DNA from: Coriobacteriaceae bacterium
Lineage (GTDB): Bacteria > Actinomycetota > Coriobacteriia > Coriobacteriales > Coriobacteriaceae
Length of the DNA: 64,000 nt
Direction: 5' to 3'
NCBI GenBank assembly: GCA_015062655.1
Contig: SUUG01000022.1
Span: forward strand, 1-64,000
This document shows positions 34,374 through 42,358 of this stretch, in pieces. The notes beneath the pieces are model-generated. The model worked only from the letters and a program-made list of their open reading frames with translations, did not search any database and was not told where the DNA came from. The stretch's first letter is position 1, and each line of letters starts with the position of its first letter. The position numbers were made by a program, and so were the translations under genes.

Positions 34374-37184
34374 TTACGCGCCAGCGCCGAGCACGGCGGC
34401 GCAGCGGTCGCAGATGTGCTCGTGCCCGCCGTGGACGCCGGTCGAGGTACGGTAGTTCCAGCAGCGCTCGCAGCTCTCCCCCTCGGCGGGCTCCACCGTG
34501 GCGGAGAGCTCCTCGCCCCGCTCGAGCTCGACCGCGGACACGATGTAGAACTCCGCGAGGTCGCAGGCGGCCTCACCCGTGAGCAGGTCGTAGAGCTCAC
34601 CGGGCACCGTTGCGTTGACGCGCACCTGCTGGCTCTTGGTGAAGGTCCCCTGAGCGCGGGCCTCCTCGATGGCCTTGGTCACCGTGCCGCGCAGCTCGAG
34701 GGCCGCCGCGAGAGCGGGCAGGTAGGCCGCGGCCTCGTCCATCGTGATGGGTGCGCGGTACCAGTCCAGCAGCGCCGCGCGCTCCTGGTGGTCGCGGCAG
34801 CCGGCGGGCGCGAACTCCATGACCTCGTCCGTCGTGAAGACCAGGATCGGCTGCAGGTCGCGCAGGAGCATCGAGAGCAGCTCGGCCGCGACGGTCTGGG
34901 CGCTGCGGCGGCTCGGCGCGGTGGGCGCGTCGCAGTAAAGGCGGTCTTTCAGGGCATCGAGGTAGACGTTGGAGAGCTCCGTCACCACGAAGTCGTACAG
35001 GACGCGGAAGGCTCGGTTGAACTCGTAGGCGGCATAGGCCTCGTCCACCTCGGACTGCACCTCGGTGAGGCGGGCCACCATGAGCTTGTCGAGGGGCGCG
35101 AGGTCGGCGAAGGCCACCCCGTCGCGCTCAGGCTCGAAGTCCTCCTCGATCACCGAGAGCAAAAAGCGCAAGGTGTTGCGGAAGCGGCGGTAGGCGTCCG
35201 AGGTGCGCGCGAGGATCTCGTGGTCGATGGCGACGTCGGAGGAGGTGTCGACGCTCGCCACCCAGAGGCGGATGATGTCGGCGCCCATCTCGTCGCAGAC
35301 GGCGTTGGGGTCGATGACGTTGCCCAGGCTCTTCGACATCTTGCGGCCCTCGCCGTCGAGCGTGAAGCCCTGCGAGACGACGGCCTTGTAGGGCGCGTGC
35401 CCGTTCGCGCCGACGCTCGTGAGCAGCGAGCTTTGGAACCAGCCGCGGTGCTGGTCGGAGCCCTCGAGGTAGACGTCGGCCGGGTAGGTGAGCTCGGGAC
35501 GGCCCTCGCAGACGGCGCGCCAGGAGACGCCGGAGTCCCACCAGACGTCGAGGATGTCGCGATCGGCCTTGAGCTCGCGCCCGCCGCAGGACGGGCAGGC
35601 GCAGGCATCGCCGAGGTAGCTCGCCGGATCCTCGGTGAACCAGGTGTCCGAGCCCTTCTCGTGGAAGAGCGCGATGACGGCGTCGAGCGTGGCGTCGTTC
35701 ATGACCTTGGTGCCGCAGTCGGCGCAGGTGAAGCTCGGGATCGGCACGCCCCAGTTGCGCTGGCGCGAGATGCACCAGTCGGGGCGTTGCTCGACCATCG
35801 CACCGATGCGGTTCGCAGCGTGCTCCGGGAACCACCGCACGTGGTTGCGGATCTGGTCGACGGCCGCCTCGCGCAGGCCCGTCTTGTCCATGGAGACGAA
35901 CCACTGGTCGGTGGCGCGGAAGAGCACGGGGTTCTTGCAGCGCCAGCAGTGCGGGTAGCTGTGGGTGATCTTCTTCTCGGCCACGAGCGTGCCGCGCTCG
36001 CGCAGGAACTCGATGATGTGCGGGTTCGCCTCGTCGGTGTCCATGCCGGAGAAGGGGCCGCCCGTGCCCATGGTGTCGCCCACGTAGAAGCGGCCGTCGT
36101 CGTCGACGGGCATGACGATGTCCATGCCCTCCTTCAGGCAGACGTAGTAGTCGTCCACGCCGTGGCCGGGCGAGTTGTGCACGATGCCGGTGCCGTCCTC
36201 GGTGCCCACGTAATCAGCGAGCAGCGCGACGCCCTCCTCGCCCTCGAAGACGGGCTGGCGGTAGCGCAGGTGGTCGAAGGTCTCGGCGGGCACCACGTAG
36301 GGCCTCCCGTCGACCATGACGGGCGTGTACTCCCAGCCTACGATCTCGCAGACCTTCGGCGCGAGGGCCTCGAGCATGATCTCGGCGCGGCCCTCGTGCT
36401 CGACGGCCACGTAGGCGGCCTCGGGCTTCAGGGAGACGGCTTGGTCGGAGGGGATCGTCCAGGGGGTGGTGGTCCAGATGATGAAGTCGACGGGGCCGTC
36501 GAAGGACTCGAGGCCGGCGGGCTTGCTCGTCAGCTCGAAGCGCACGTAGATGGACGGGCTCGTCTCGTCGGAGTACTCGATCTCGGCCTCGGCGAGCGCC
36601 GTGTGGCAGTGCTTGCACCAATGCACGGGTTTGTGGCCGCGGTAGATCATGCCCTGGTCGAACATGGCCTTGAAGACCTCGATGTCGGCGGCGTCGTGCT
36701 CGTGGTGGAGCGTGAGGTAGGGGTGGTCCCAGTCGCCGAGGACGCCCAGGCGGCGGAAGCCCGCCTTCTGGAGCTCGATGTTCTCAACCGCGAACTCGTT
36801 GCACATCTCGCGGATCTCAGGGGTGGACATCTCGTTGAACTTGTCGGTGCCGACCGTCTCCTCGACCTTGTGCTCGATGGGCTGGCCGTGGCAGTCCCAG
36901 CCCGGCACGTACGGGGTCTCGAAACCCTGCATGGCCTGGTAGCGGTTGATGATGTCCTTGGAGATCTTGTTCATGGCGTGGCCGATGTGGATCGGGCCGT
37001 TCGCATACGGGGGGCCATCGTGGAGGACGAACTTCTTGTGGCCCTCGTTCTTCTTGAGCATCTGCTGGTAGACGTTGCCCTGCTGCCAGGAGCGCAGGCG
37101 CTCGGGCTCCCGCTGCGCGAGCGCGGCGCGCATGGGGAACTTGGTCTTCGGCAGGTTCATGGTCTGCTTGTAAGCGTTGGCCAT
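34374..37184 (-). CDS. ileS: Isoleucyl-tRNA synthetase
   Basis: Charges tRNA-Ile. The 936-aa class I enzyme has PPYANGPIHIGHAMNK (HIGH), the CP1 editing domain with TTPWTIPSDQAV, the KMSKS motif, an anticodon-binding region and a C-terminal zinc finger (CERCWNYR and CDRCAAVL). ATG at 37184 is chosen for the GGAAGGGG site. It is preceded by a T-box leader. Confidence 0.96.
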   Translation of the reverse strand: MANAYKQTMNLPKTKFPMRAALAQREPERLRSWQQGNVYQQMLKKNEGHKKFVLHDGPPYANGPIHIGHAMNKISKDIINRYQAMQGFETPYVPGWDCHGQPIEHKVEETVGTDKFNEMSTPEIREMCNEFAVENIELQKAGFRRLGVLGDWDHPYLTLHHEHDAADIEVFKAMFDQGMIYRGHKPVHWCKHCHTALAEAEIEYSDETSPSIYVRFELTSKPAGLESFDGPVDFIIWTTTPWTIPSDQAVSLKPEAAYVAVEHEGRAEIMLEALAPKVCEIVGWEYTPVMVDGRPYVVPAETFDHLRYRQPVFEGEEGVALLADYVGTEDGTGIVHNSPGHGVDDYYVCLKEGMDIVMPVDDDGRFYVGDTMGTGGPFSGMDTDEANPHIIEFLRERGTLVAEKKITHSYPHCWRCKNPVLFRATDQWFVSMDKTGLREAAVDQIRNHVRWFPEHAANRIGAMVEQRPDWCISRQRNWGVPIPSFTCADCGTKVMNDATLDAVIALFHEKGSDTWFTEDPASYLGDACACPSCGGRELKADRDILDVWWDSGVSWRAVCEGRPELTYPADVYLEGSDQHRGWFQSSLLTSVGANGHAPYKAVVSQGFTLDGEGRKMSKSLGNVIDPNAVCDEMGADIIRLWVASVDTSSDVAIDHEILARTSDAYRRFRNTLRFLLSVIEEDFEPERDGVAFADLAPLDKLMVARLTEVQSEVDEAYAAYEFNRAFRVLYDFVVTELSNVYLDALKDRLYCDAPTAPSRRSAQTVAAELLSMLLRDLQPILVFTTDEVMEFAPAGCRDHQERAALLDWYRAPITMDEAAAYLPALAAALELRGTVTKAIEEARAQGTFTKSQQVRVNATVPGELYDLLTGEAACDLAEFYIVSAVELERGEELSATVEPAEGESCERCWNYRTSTGVHGGHEHICDRCAAVLGAGA

Positions 37185-37205
37185 GGCGTGCCCCTTCCTC
37201 TCGTG

Positions 37206-37530
37206 GGCGCCATGAAAAAAGCGCCCGTCCCTCAAAGCTGGGACGAAGCGCCTGTTTGGGGCGGCGGCGGGTGCCGGCGCGCGAGCTCTTCGCTATACCA
37301 CCCAGCTTGGGCCTCGATGGCATGCCATCTCGCCCATTACTCGGCTGGCCGATGACGGCGGCCATTCCGGCGGCGCCTACTGGGATGCGGGGGATCCGCC
37401 TCCGTTGGGACCGCGGCTCCGGGGTGATCTTCGCCGGGGCGCGCACGCGGGGCTCTCAGCTCTGCTCCGCTCTCTTCGGTGCGCGAGGACCCGGGTACTC
37501 GTCCCCATCACTGCCTGTGGTGGGGATTGT
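37206..37530 (-). ncRNA. T-box leader of ileS
   Basis: On the minus strand the 325-nt leader starts just after an extended -10 (TGCTACAAT) and contains, in order: a GAAGAGAG element typical of stem I, a candidate Ile specifier GAAGATCA (ATC at 37426-37428), and the T-box sequence GGGTGGTATAGCG (37291-37303, a variant of GGGTGGNACCGCG). It ends in a strong terminator. It should raise ileS transcription when uncharged tRNA-Ile binds. The folding itself is inferred. Confidence 0.8.
37215..37253 (-). terminator. Rho-independent terminator of the ileS T-box
   Basis: On the minus strand a G/C stem pairs GGCGCTTCGTCCC with GGGACGGGCGC and is followed by six T residues, 30 nt before the ileS start. 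It is the regulated terminator of the T-box, indicating transcriptional control rather than the translational control described for some actinobacterial ileS T-boxes. Confidence 0.8.
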
Positions 37531-37538
37531 AGCACGGT
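37529..37538 (-). promoter_or_regulatory. Extended -10 of the ileS promoter
   Basis: TGCTACAAT on the minus strand. The same TGCTACAAT occurs upstream of the RNase P RNA gene (60856-60864), suggesting a shared housekeeping promoter type. Confidence 0.5.
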
Positions 37539-37707
37539 CAGCGCGGGCGCGTCGGCGGGTGCGGGGCCGTAACGGAACCGCCACAGCGCGGGGTGCGCAC
37601 GATGGTGGCTGCGAGGCGGCGGGCGGGCCCGCACCGCCGCACGGGAGCACTGGCGCATAAGTAAAACTGGTTTTCTCCAGGATCCGCGGCATCCGCAGAA
37701 ACAAAAT

Positions 37708-37845
37708 GTCGATTGTAGGGGGATTTTTTGGCTAGGGCGAAGTAGACCCCGCAAAACAGGTGATTTTCAGCATCATCGCACCAGTTGAATGCTCTACTAA
37801 AGTAAAGTGTACTCGGAAGTTTCGAAAAATCCCCTTACAATCGAC
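37708..37845. repeat. Divergent member of the nested palindrome family (element D)
   Basis: Arms of 21 bp (37708-37728 and 37825-37845, one mismatch; GTCGATTGTA side) enclose AGTAGA at 37741-37746 and TCTACT at 37793-37798. Total length of 138 bp and the AGTAGA/TCTACT pair match elements A-C (141-143 bp), but the arm sequence differs and the core is 58 instead of 63 bp. The region is markedly AT-richer than its surroundings. Confidence 0.6.
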
Positions 37846-37852
37846 TTTTTCG

Positions 37853-38040
37853 CGGGGGCGGCTGGGATTCTTGCGGCAGGTCGAGGGCTCTTCGTGAAGG
37901 CTTCAGGATTTCCCGCGACAGATCGGGGGCTCCTCGCAGGAACGGCGGGTTTCCTCGCAGCAGATTGAGGGTTCTTCGCGGGCGCGGTAGAGTTCTCGCC
38001 GCGCATCAGGGGTTTCGCGGCGCTCTGGGGGTTCGCGGCA
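37853..38040. repeat. Degenerate tandem repeats, period about 20-24 bp
   Basis: Eight or so imperfect units built around GGGTTCTTCGCGG-like text follow one another up to the DUF523 stop codon. They keep a minus-strand frame open (37797-38006, Lys/Pro/Ala-rich) but with no ribosome site or recognisable protein, so no gene is called. Confidence 0.6.
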
Positions 38041-38041
38041 A

Positions 38042-38479
38042 TCAGAGCCCAGCGGTGTCGAGATCCTCGATATCGACCACGCGCACGCCGCGGCGCGCGA
38101 GCTCGGCGGCGAACAAGCCCCGGCCGGGGATGAGCCGCCCGCTGAAGCTGCCGTCGTAGATCGCGTTGACGCCGCAGCTGGGACTTCGGGACTGCAGGAT
38201 CGCAAGGTCAAGCCCCGCACCGTCGAGGTCGAGCGCGGCCACGCAGGCGGACACCCCCGCCCGGAAGGCGGCGTCCACATCCGCACCGTCCCTCGTGCGC
38301 ACGCGCCCGTCCACGAGCTCGGCCGGGGGCCGCGGAACGGAAAGCCCGCCTGCCACCTCCGGACAGACGGGCACCACGTCGTGACCGCGCAGGCGCGCCG
38401 CCAGGTCGGGGACGAGGTTGTCGCCCCCGTTGTACTTCACCCGCTCACCAAGCAGGCAGGCCGAGACGCAGATGCGCAC
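38042..38479 (-). CDS. DUF523 family protein
   Basis: The 145-aa protein has the family hallmarks: VSACLLGERVKYNGGDN at the N terminus, VCPEVAGGL, and SRSPSCG near residue 100, with conserved cysteines that could bind metal or an Fe-S cluster. Function is not established for the family. Full length. Confidence 0.88.
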   Translation of the reverse strand: MRICVSACLLGERVKYNGGDNLVPDLAARLRGHDVVPVCPEVAGGLSVPRPPAELVDGRVRTRDGADVDAAFRAGVSACVAALDLDGAGLDLAILQSRSPSCGVNAIYDGSFSGRLIPGRGLFAAELARRGVRVVDIEDLDTAGL

Positions 38480-38506
38480 CGCTCCCCTCCCCGGTCCCTG
38501 CCGCGG

Positions 38507-39595
38507 CTAGGCGAGCGTGCGTCCGAAGGCGTCCGCCGCGCGGATGGCCTCGATGAAGCGCGCGGAGTCGAAGGGCTGCGGATTCGCCTGGCGCCACTCG
38601 TTCGTGTTCTGTGCGAGCTCGGCGATGCGCGAGAGGTGGCTCTCATCGAGGTCGAGCTCCGCGAGGGTCACGGGCAGCCCGAGGGCGCGATTGAACCGGG
38701 CGTAGCGCTCGAGCTCGGCGGTGTCGCCCGCATACGCGAAGAGCACGAGCACGCCGAAGCTCACGACCTCGCCATGCAGGTGGGTGCGGCCCTCGCGCTC
38801 CACGCCGGTGGTCGCGTTGTAGAACGCGTGCGCGAGCGAGGAGTTGTAGTAGAAGTCGGGCTGGTTCGTGAGGTTGCTCACGTAGCCGGTGTTCACGAGG
38901 ATGTCGAGCGCGATGCGGCGAACGGCCTCGCTCGAGGTGTCCGCGCGCACGTCGGCGAGGCCCTGCTCGCCATAGGTCATGAGCGGTTCGGTGCAGGTGT
39001 GCGCGAGCGAGAGCCCGAGCTCGGCGGTGTGCGTGAGGTTTCCATCGCTCGTGGCGTACTCCACCTCGGGCTGCTTGGAGAGGGCGTCGCCGATGCCGGC
39101 CCAGAAGTACATGGCGGGCGCCTCGGCGATGACCTTGGGGTTGATGAAGATGTGCGCGGGCGCGTTGGGGTAGGCGTAGCGGTCGAGCGAGCCGTCGTCG
39201 TTGTAGATCACGGCGATCGCCGTGGCGGCCGAGCAGTTCGAGCAGATCGTGGGCACCGAGAAGACGGTCTTCTCGAGCGAGAGGGCCGCGGTCTTCACCG
39301 TGTCGATCGCCTTGCCGCCCCCGATGGCGAAGGCCACGTCGGCATCGCGGAAGTTCGGGTCGCCGGCAAGCTTGTCCACGTTGGTCTGAGTGGAGTCCTT
39401 GCCGTAGACGATGGTGTCGAGCACGAGGATGTCGGCGGCGTTGAGCACCTCGATGATCTCGGGTGACGCGGCGGCCAGCGCGTTCTCACCGCCGACGAGC
39501 ACCACCTTCTTCGCCCCGTACTGCGCGAGGATTCTCGGGATCGCCTCGAAGCAGTCTTCACCCACGGTGTAGTCGCTCATCTGAATGGTGCGCAT
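38507..39595 (-). CDS. Iron-containing alcohol dehydrogenase (GldA-like)
   Basis: A 362-aa group III metal-dependent dehydrogenase resembling glycerol dehydrogenase. The NAD-binding loop is AIGGGKAIDTVK, and metal ligands are consistent with Asp in GIGDALSK, His in SSLAHAFYN and His in HLHGEVVSFG. The substrate is not settled by sequence. Alternative starts exist at 39637 and 39580. Confidence 0.85.
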   Translation of the reverse strand: MRTIQMSDYTVGEDCFEAIPRILAQYGAKKVVLVGGENALAAASPEIIEVLNAADILVLDTIVYGKDSTQTNVDKLAGDPNFRDADVAFAIGGGKAIDTVKTAALSLEKTVFSVPTICSNCSAATAIAVIYNDDGSLDRYAYPNAPAHIFINPKVIAEAPAMYFWAGIGDALSKQPEVEYATSDGNLTHTAELGLSLAHTCTEPLMTYGEQGLADVRADTSSEAVRRIALDILVNTGYVSNLTNQPDFYYNSSLAHAFYNATTGVEREGRTHLHGEVVSFGVLVLFAYAGDTAELERYARFNRALGLPVTLAELDLDESHLSRIAELAQNTNEWRQANPQPFDSARFIEAIRAADAFGRTLA

Positions 39596-39865
39596 GCGCT
39601 CTCGCTTCCGCTCGGGTTCACCTTCCGTGCGAGCCATTATAGCCGCTGGGGATGCGCCACCGGCAAGACGTGGCGGTGGCGTGCGGGCGCGGTGGCGGGC
39701 GGAAAGCGACTTTCACGAGGTCAGACGCGTGATATGCGCGGAGATGCCAGGTCGCGTCGTCCTCAGCCGAAACGACTTGGAAAAGATCGGCGCGGCGACA
39801 AAGGGGCGGCGGGGAAATCCGAGGGCAGCCCTTGCGATGCGATGTCGGCGCGGCCGCCCGGTCGG

Positions 39866-40744
39866 CTAGTCCTCGTCGCGCTCACGGAGGTAGATCTGCT
39901 GGAGGCCGTACTCGCCCTCCGGATCGTAGAACTCGTAGACGCCCAGCGAGCTCAGGAAGGGGCGCAGGCGCTTGTAGCCGTAGTTGCGGACGTCGAAGTC
40001 GGAGAGGCGGCGCGAGAGCTGGTCGCCGAGCTGGCCCAGGGTGACCCAGCCGTCCTCGTCGCCGTAGGCGTCGATGATCGCCGAGATCGCGGAGCGGATC
40101 GCCTTCAGGTGGCGGCGGCGGTCGGCGCGGGTCATCTCGCCGAAGGCCGCGGTGTCCTTGGTGGGATCGTCGTCGTCCGCGTCGTCGGCGGCGGTGTCGG
40201 CGGCATCGACGGCCGACGCGTTGCCCGCCGCCTGGCGCCGGCGCCTCCCCTGCTTCTCCTTCTCGGCGGCCTCCTCGGCGGCCTTGGTCTTCTCTCCCTC
40301 CGAATACAGCAGGTCAAGGTACTTGAACTGGTTGCAGGCCGAGATGAAGGGCTTGGGGGTCTTCTGCTCGCCCATGCCAATGACCTGCATGCCGCTCTCG
40401 CGCAGGCGCGCGACGAGGCGGGTGAAGTCGGAGTCGGAGGAGATGATCGCGAAGCCGTCGACGTTGCCGGAGTAGAGGATGTCCATCGCGTCGATGATCA
40501 TCGCGGAGTCCGTGGCGTTCTTGCCGTAGGTGTAGCTGTACTGCTGGATCGGGGTGATCGAGTTGTCGAGCAGGCAGCTCTTCCAGCTGGTCATGCGCGT
40601 GCTGGTCCAGTCGCCGTAGATGCGCTTGTACGTGGCGACGCCGACGTTGGCCACCTCGTCGAGGACGATGCTGACGTACTTCTCGGAGATGTTGTCCGCA
40701 TCGATGAGGATGGCGAACCGGGGTTCCGCATCGGAAGCGTACAT
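39866..40744 (-). CDS. NYN (PIN-like) domain protein with C-terminal LOTUS-like domain
   Basis: The 292-aa protein has an N-terminal NYN/LabA-like nuclease fold: ILIDADNISEK (catalytic-type Asp), DSAMIIDAMDILY and SSDSDFTRLVARLRESG. A Glu/Lys and Asp linker (about 160-205) follows, then a C-terminal OST-HTH/LOTUS-type segment with DGWVTLGQLGDQLSRRL and RNYGYKRLRPFLSSLGVYEF. Predicted RNA-binding or RNA-cleaving role. The start is set at MYASDAEPR. The open frame upstream fuses it to a Cna_B remnant with no stop between, which is considered accidental. Confidence 0.88.
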   Translation of the reverse strand: MYASDAEPRFAILIDADNISEKYVSIVLDEVANVGVATYKRIYGDWTSTRMTSWKSCLLDNSITPIQQYSYTYGKNATDSAMIIDAMDILYSGNVDGFAIISSDSDFTRLVARLRESGMQVIGMGEQKTPKPFISACNQFKYLDLLYSEGEKTKAAEEAAEKEKQGRRRRQAAGNASAVDAADTAADDADDDDPTKDTAAFGEMTRADRRRHLKAIRSAISAIIDAYGDEDGWVTLGQLGDQLSRRLSDFDVRNYGYKRLRPFLSSLGVYEFYDPEGEYGLQQIYLRERDED

Positions 40745-40900
40745 GGGCGGCCTTTCTGTCGTGAGCGGTTGGGCATATTGTAACGCCTCGCCGCGGTGGG
40801 ACGCGGGCGGGCGGCGGAGGGGCGTGGGCGGGCTGCGAAGGGGTGGCGTCGAGCAGGGGGGGGGTGACGGACGGCGGGCGAAAACGGAAGCGAGGGACAG

Positions 40901-41239
40901 CGGGCGCAGGTCCTTGGCGTTGCCGTCGTCGACCCAGGCCTTCGTGACCGGGACGCTGATCTCGGCGGAGACATGCGTGTCGAGGATCGTGAGCGCGGAG
41001 CCCATGGACCCGCCGTAGCTCAGGGTGTAGCCCTCGGCGCCGTCTTGGGTCACCGTGTAGGCGATCTCCTTGCCGCCGGCGTTCTTATCGAGCCCCTTGA
41101 AATCGACGGTCCAGTTGTTCGCGCTGTTCAGAACCACGGTCTTGCCGGTGTCCTTCCCGTTGGCGAGCAGGTGGACCGTCACGGACTCGGGGCGGATGCC
41201 GTCCTGGTTGTCGGCATCGGAGATGTATACTAGCAGCAT
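40901..41239 (-). pseudogene. Remnant of a Cna B-type adhesin
   Basis: About 113 residues read as one Cna_B repeat and the start of the next: SDADNQDGIRPESVTVHLL, WTVDFKGLDKNAGGKEIAY, YTVTQDGAEGYTLSY, then VPVTKAWVDDGNAKDLRP. The fragment has no start, signal peptide, LPxTG anchor or further repeats, and runs into GC-rich junk before the NYN gene. It marks the boundary where base composition changes at the left end of the AT-rich islet. Confidence 0.8.
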
Positions 41240-41340
41240 CGAGCTGAAAGATGATCCCTGCCGATGCGACGACGACGCTTCAGATAAAGCTCATGTACAC
41301 CCCTATGAGTGGACAACATGCCGACAGCGAGGAGGAATCG

Positions 41341-41478
41341 ATGTCGAAACTAACCAAAAATCCAGAGCCGATTCATCAAGAAAACGAGGAGCGTTCTATA
41401 TGGGATAGCAATATATGGCTCGTGCTAGGCCTTGGAGTAGGGGCATTCCTTGGACTTATCACCTACACACAACATTGA
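41341..41478 (+). CDS. Small single-pass membrane protein
   Basis: Not recognised. The 45-aa protein has a charged N terminus and one transmembrane helix (NIWLVLGLGVGAFLGLITY). GGAGG with 5-nt spacing precedes the ATG, which decides this start over an upstream in-frame ATG at 41251. It is the first gene of the AT-rich islet, 29 nt before the next small gene. Confidence 0.6.
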   Translation: MSKLTKNPEPIHQENEERSIWDSNIWLVLGLGVGAFLGLITYTQH

Positions 41479-41507
41479 TTGTAAACCTGACCATTGGGGG
41501 ATTACTC

Positions 41508-41717
41508 ATGAACCGCGAACGGTTTGGGCTTCTTTCACAGAAAAATTATAGTGCCAAGGTGACCTGGGTCCTCATTGCCCAGCCCGCCGCAATCTTTGCC
41601 ATCGTTACATTTGTCGATGAGAGGTTTAAGTCGGGCGCCCTCTACCTCGCACTCATAGCCACTCTAGCTGCCTTGGCTCTTATTGGCTTTCAAAATCGCC
41701 GGGATCGATCGTTATAG
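41508..41717 (+). CDS. Small two-helix membrane protein
   Basis: Not recognised. The 69-aa protein has two predicted transmembrane helices (VTWVLIAQPAAIFAIVTFV and ALYLALIATLAALALIGF) and a basic C terminus. GGGG precedes the ATG. It probably shares a transcript with the preceding 45-aa gene. Confidence 0.6.
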   Translation: MNRERFGLLSQKNYSAKVTWVLIAQPAAIFAIVTFVDERFKSGALYLALIATLAALALIGFQNRRDRSL

Positions 41718-41801
41718 CAGGGGCGGCAATCGAGTTTCGAGGATTTTCAAATTCTTTTTGGCTAGGTACTCAATATGCCCCAATTGAATTGGAGATAGTT
41801 C

Positions 41802-42338
41802 GTGGAAACAGTGTACTTTGGCGTCGTATTGCTCGCCGTTGACATCCTCTTTGTCGTTCTGCTCTTCCGTTACCAACAACGTGTTCTAGACAGGCGAAAT
41901 AGACATAATCCTGTGAAATGGCAAAAGTATCCGCTCGGCTCTTGGCTCGTTCTAGCACTCATCTGCTTGCCTGTTTTTCTGCTTACACTTTGGGTTTCCT
42001 TCCAGCCAGGTCAGCCGATTTCCAATGTCGTGAGCACCACCGCTCTAGCGATCGCTGCCCTAGCTGGTTTGGCCTATAGTGCCCAAATCGCTTCTTATCG
42101 GATGCGAGTCTACGAGGGCATATTGCAAATCCGATCGCTTTTCAGAAACGTTGACTTTACTTCAGACGATATCGACTACACCCTGTATCGGATGTTCTCT
42201 GGAGCCACAACATACAAGGTTAGGCTGAAGGATGGAAAGACATTGAATATGGAGATGTCTAAATTGAACTTCGGTGAGCTCCGAAGGATCTTTGCGGCAA
42301 AGGAGCGCAGCAAGCAGCGTCAACGGAAGAAACGTTAG
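41802..42338 (+). CDS. Membrane protein with PH-like C-terminal domain
   Basis: Not recognised by name. The 178-aa protein starts with GTG (GGAG 7 nt upstream). It has three hydrophobic helices (about 3-22, 45-66, 75-95), then a soluble tail resembling a bacterial PH-like strand set (MRVYEGILQIRSLFRNVDF, YKVRLKDGKTLNMEMSK) and a basic end. Architecture is similar to the 165-aa protein at 43630-44127, though identity is low by eye. Confidence 0.7.
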   Translation: METVYFGVVLLAVDILFVVLLFRYQQRVLDRRNRHNPVKWQKYPLGSWLVLALICLPVFLLTLWVSFQPGQPISNVVSTTALAIAALAGLAYSAQIASYRMRVYEGILQIRSLFRNVDFTSDDIDYTLYRMFSGATTYKVRLKDGKTLNMEMSKLNFGELRRIFAAKERSKQRQRKKR

Positions 42339-42358
42339 TCGGTGTGAGTTGGAAAGTC

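Noticed and set aside
37797-38006. 69-aa Lys/Pro/Ala-rich ORF on the minus strand
   Set aside because: It is a product of the degenerate tandem repeats, has no ribosome site and extends into element D.
37708-38040. CRISPR array
   Set aside because: Repeats are degenerate, units are only 20-24 bp without separate spacers, and no cas genes are in the window.
40745-41239. Treating the NYN protein as a 457-aa Cna_B-NYN fusion
   Set aside because: The Cna_B part ends in GC-rich junk before MYASDAEPR, lacks an export signal, and an adhesin domain on an RNA-binding protein makes no sense.
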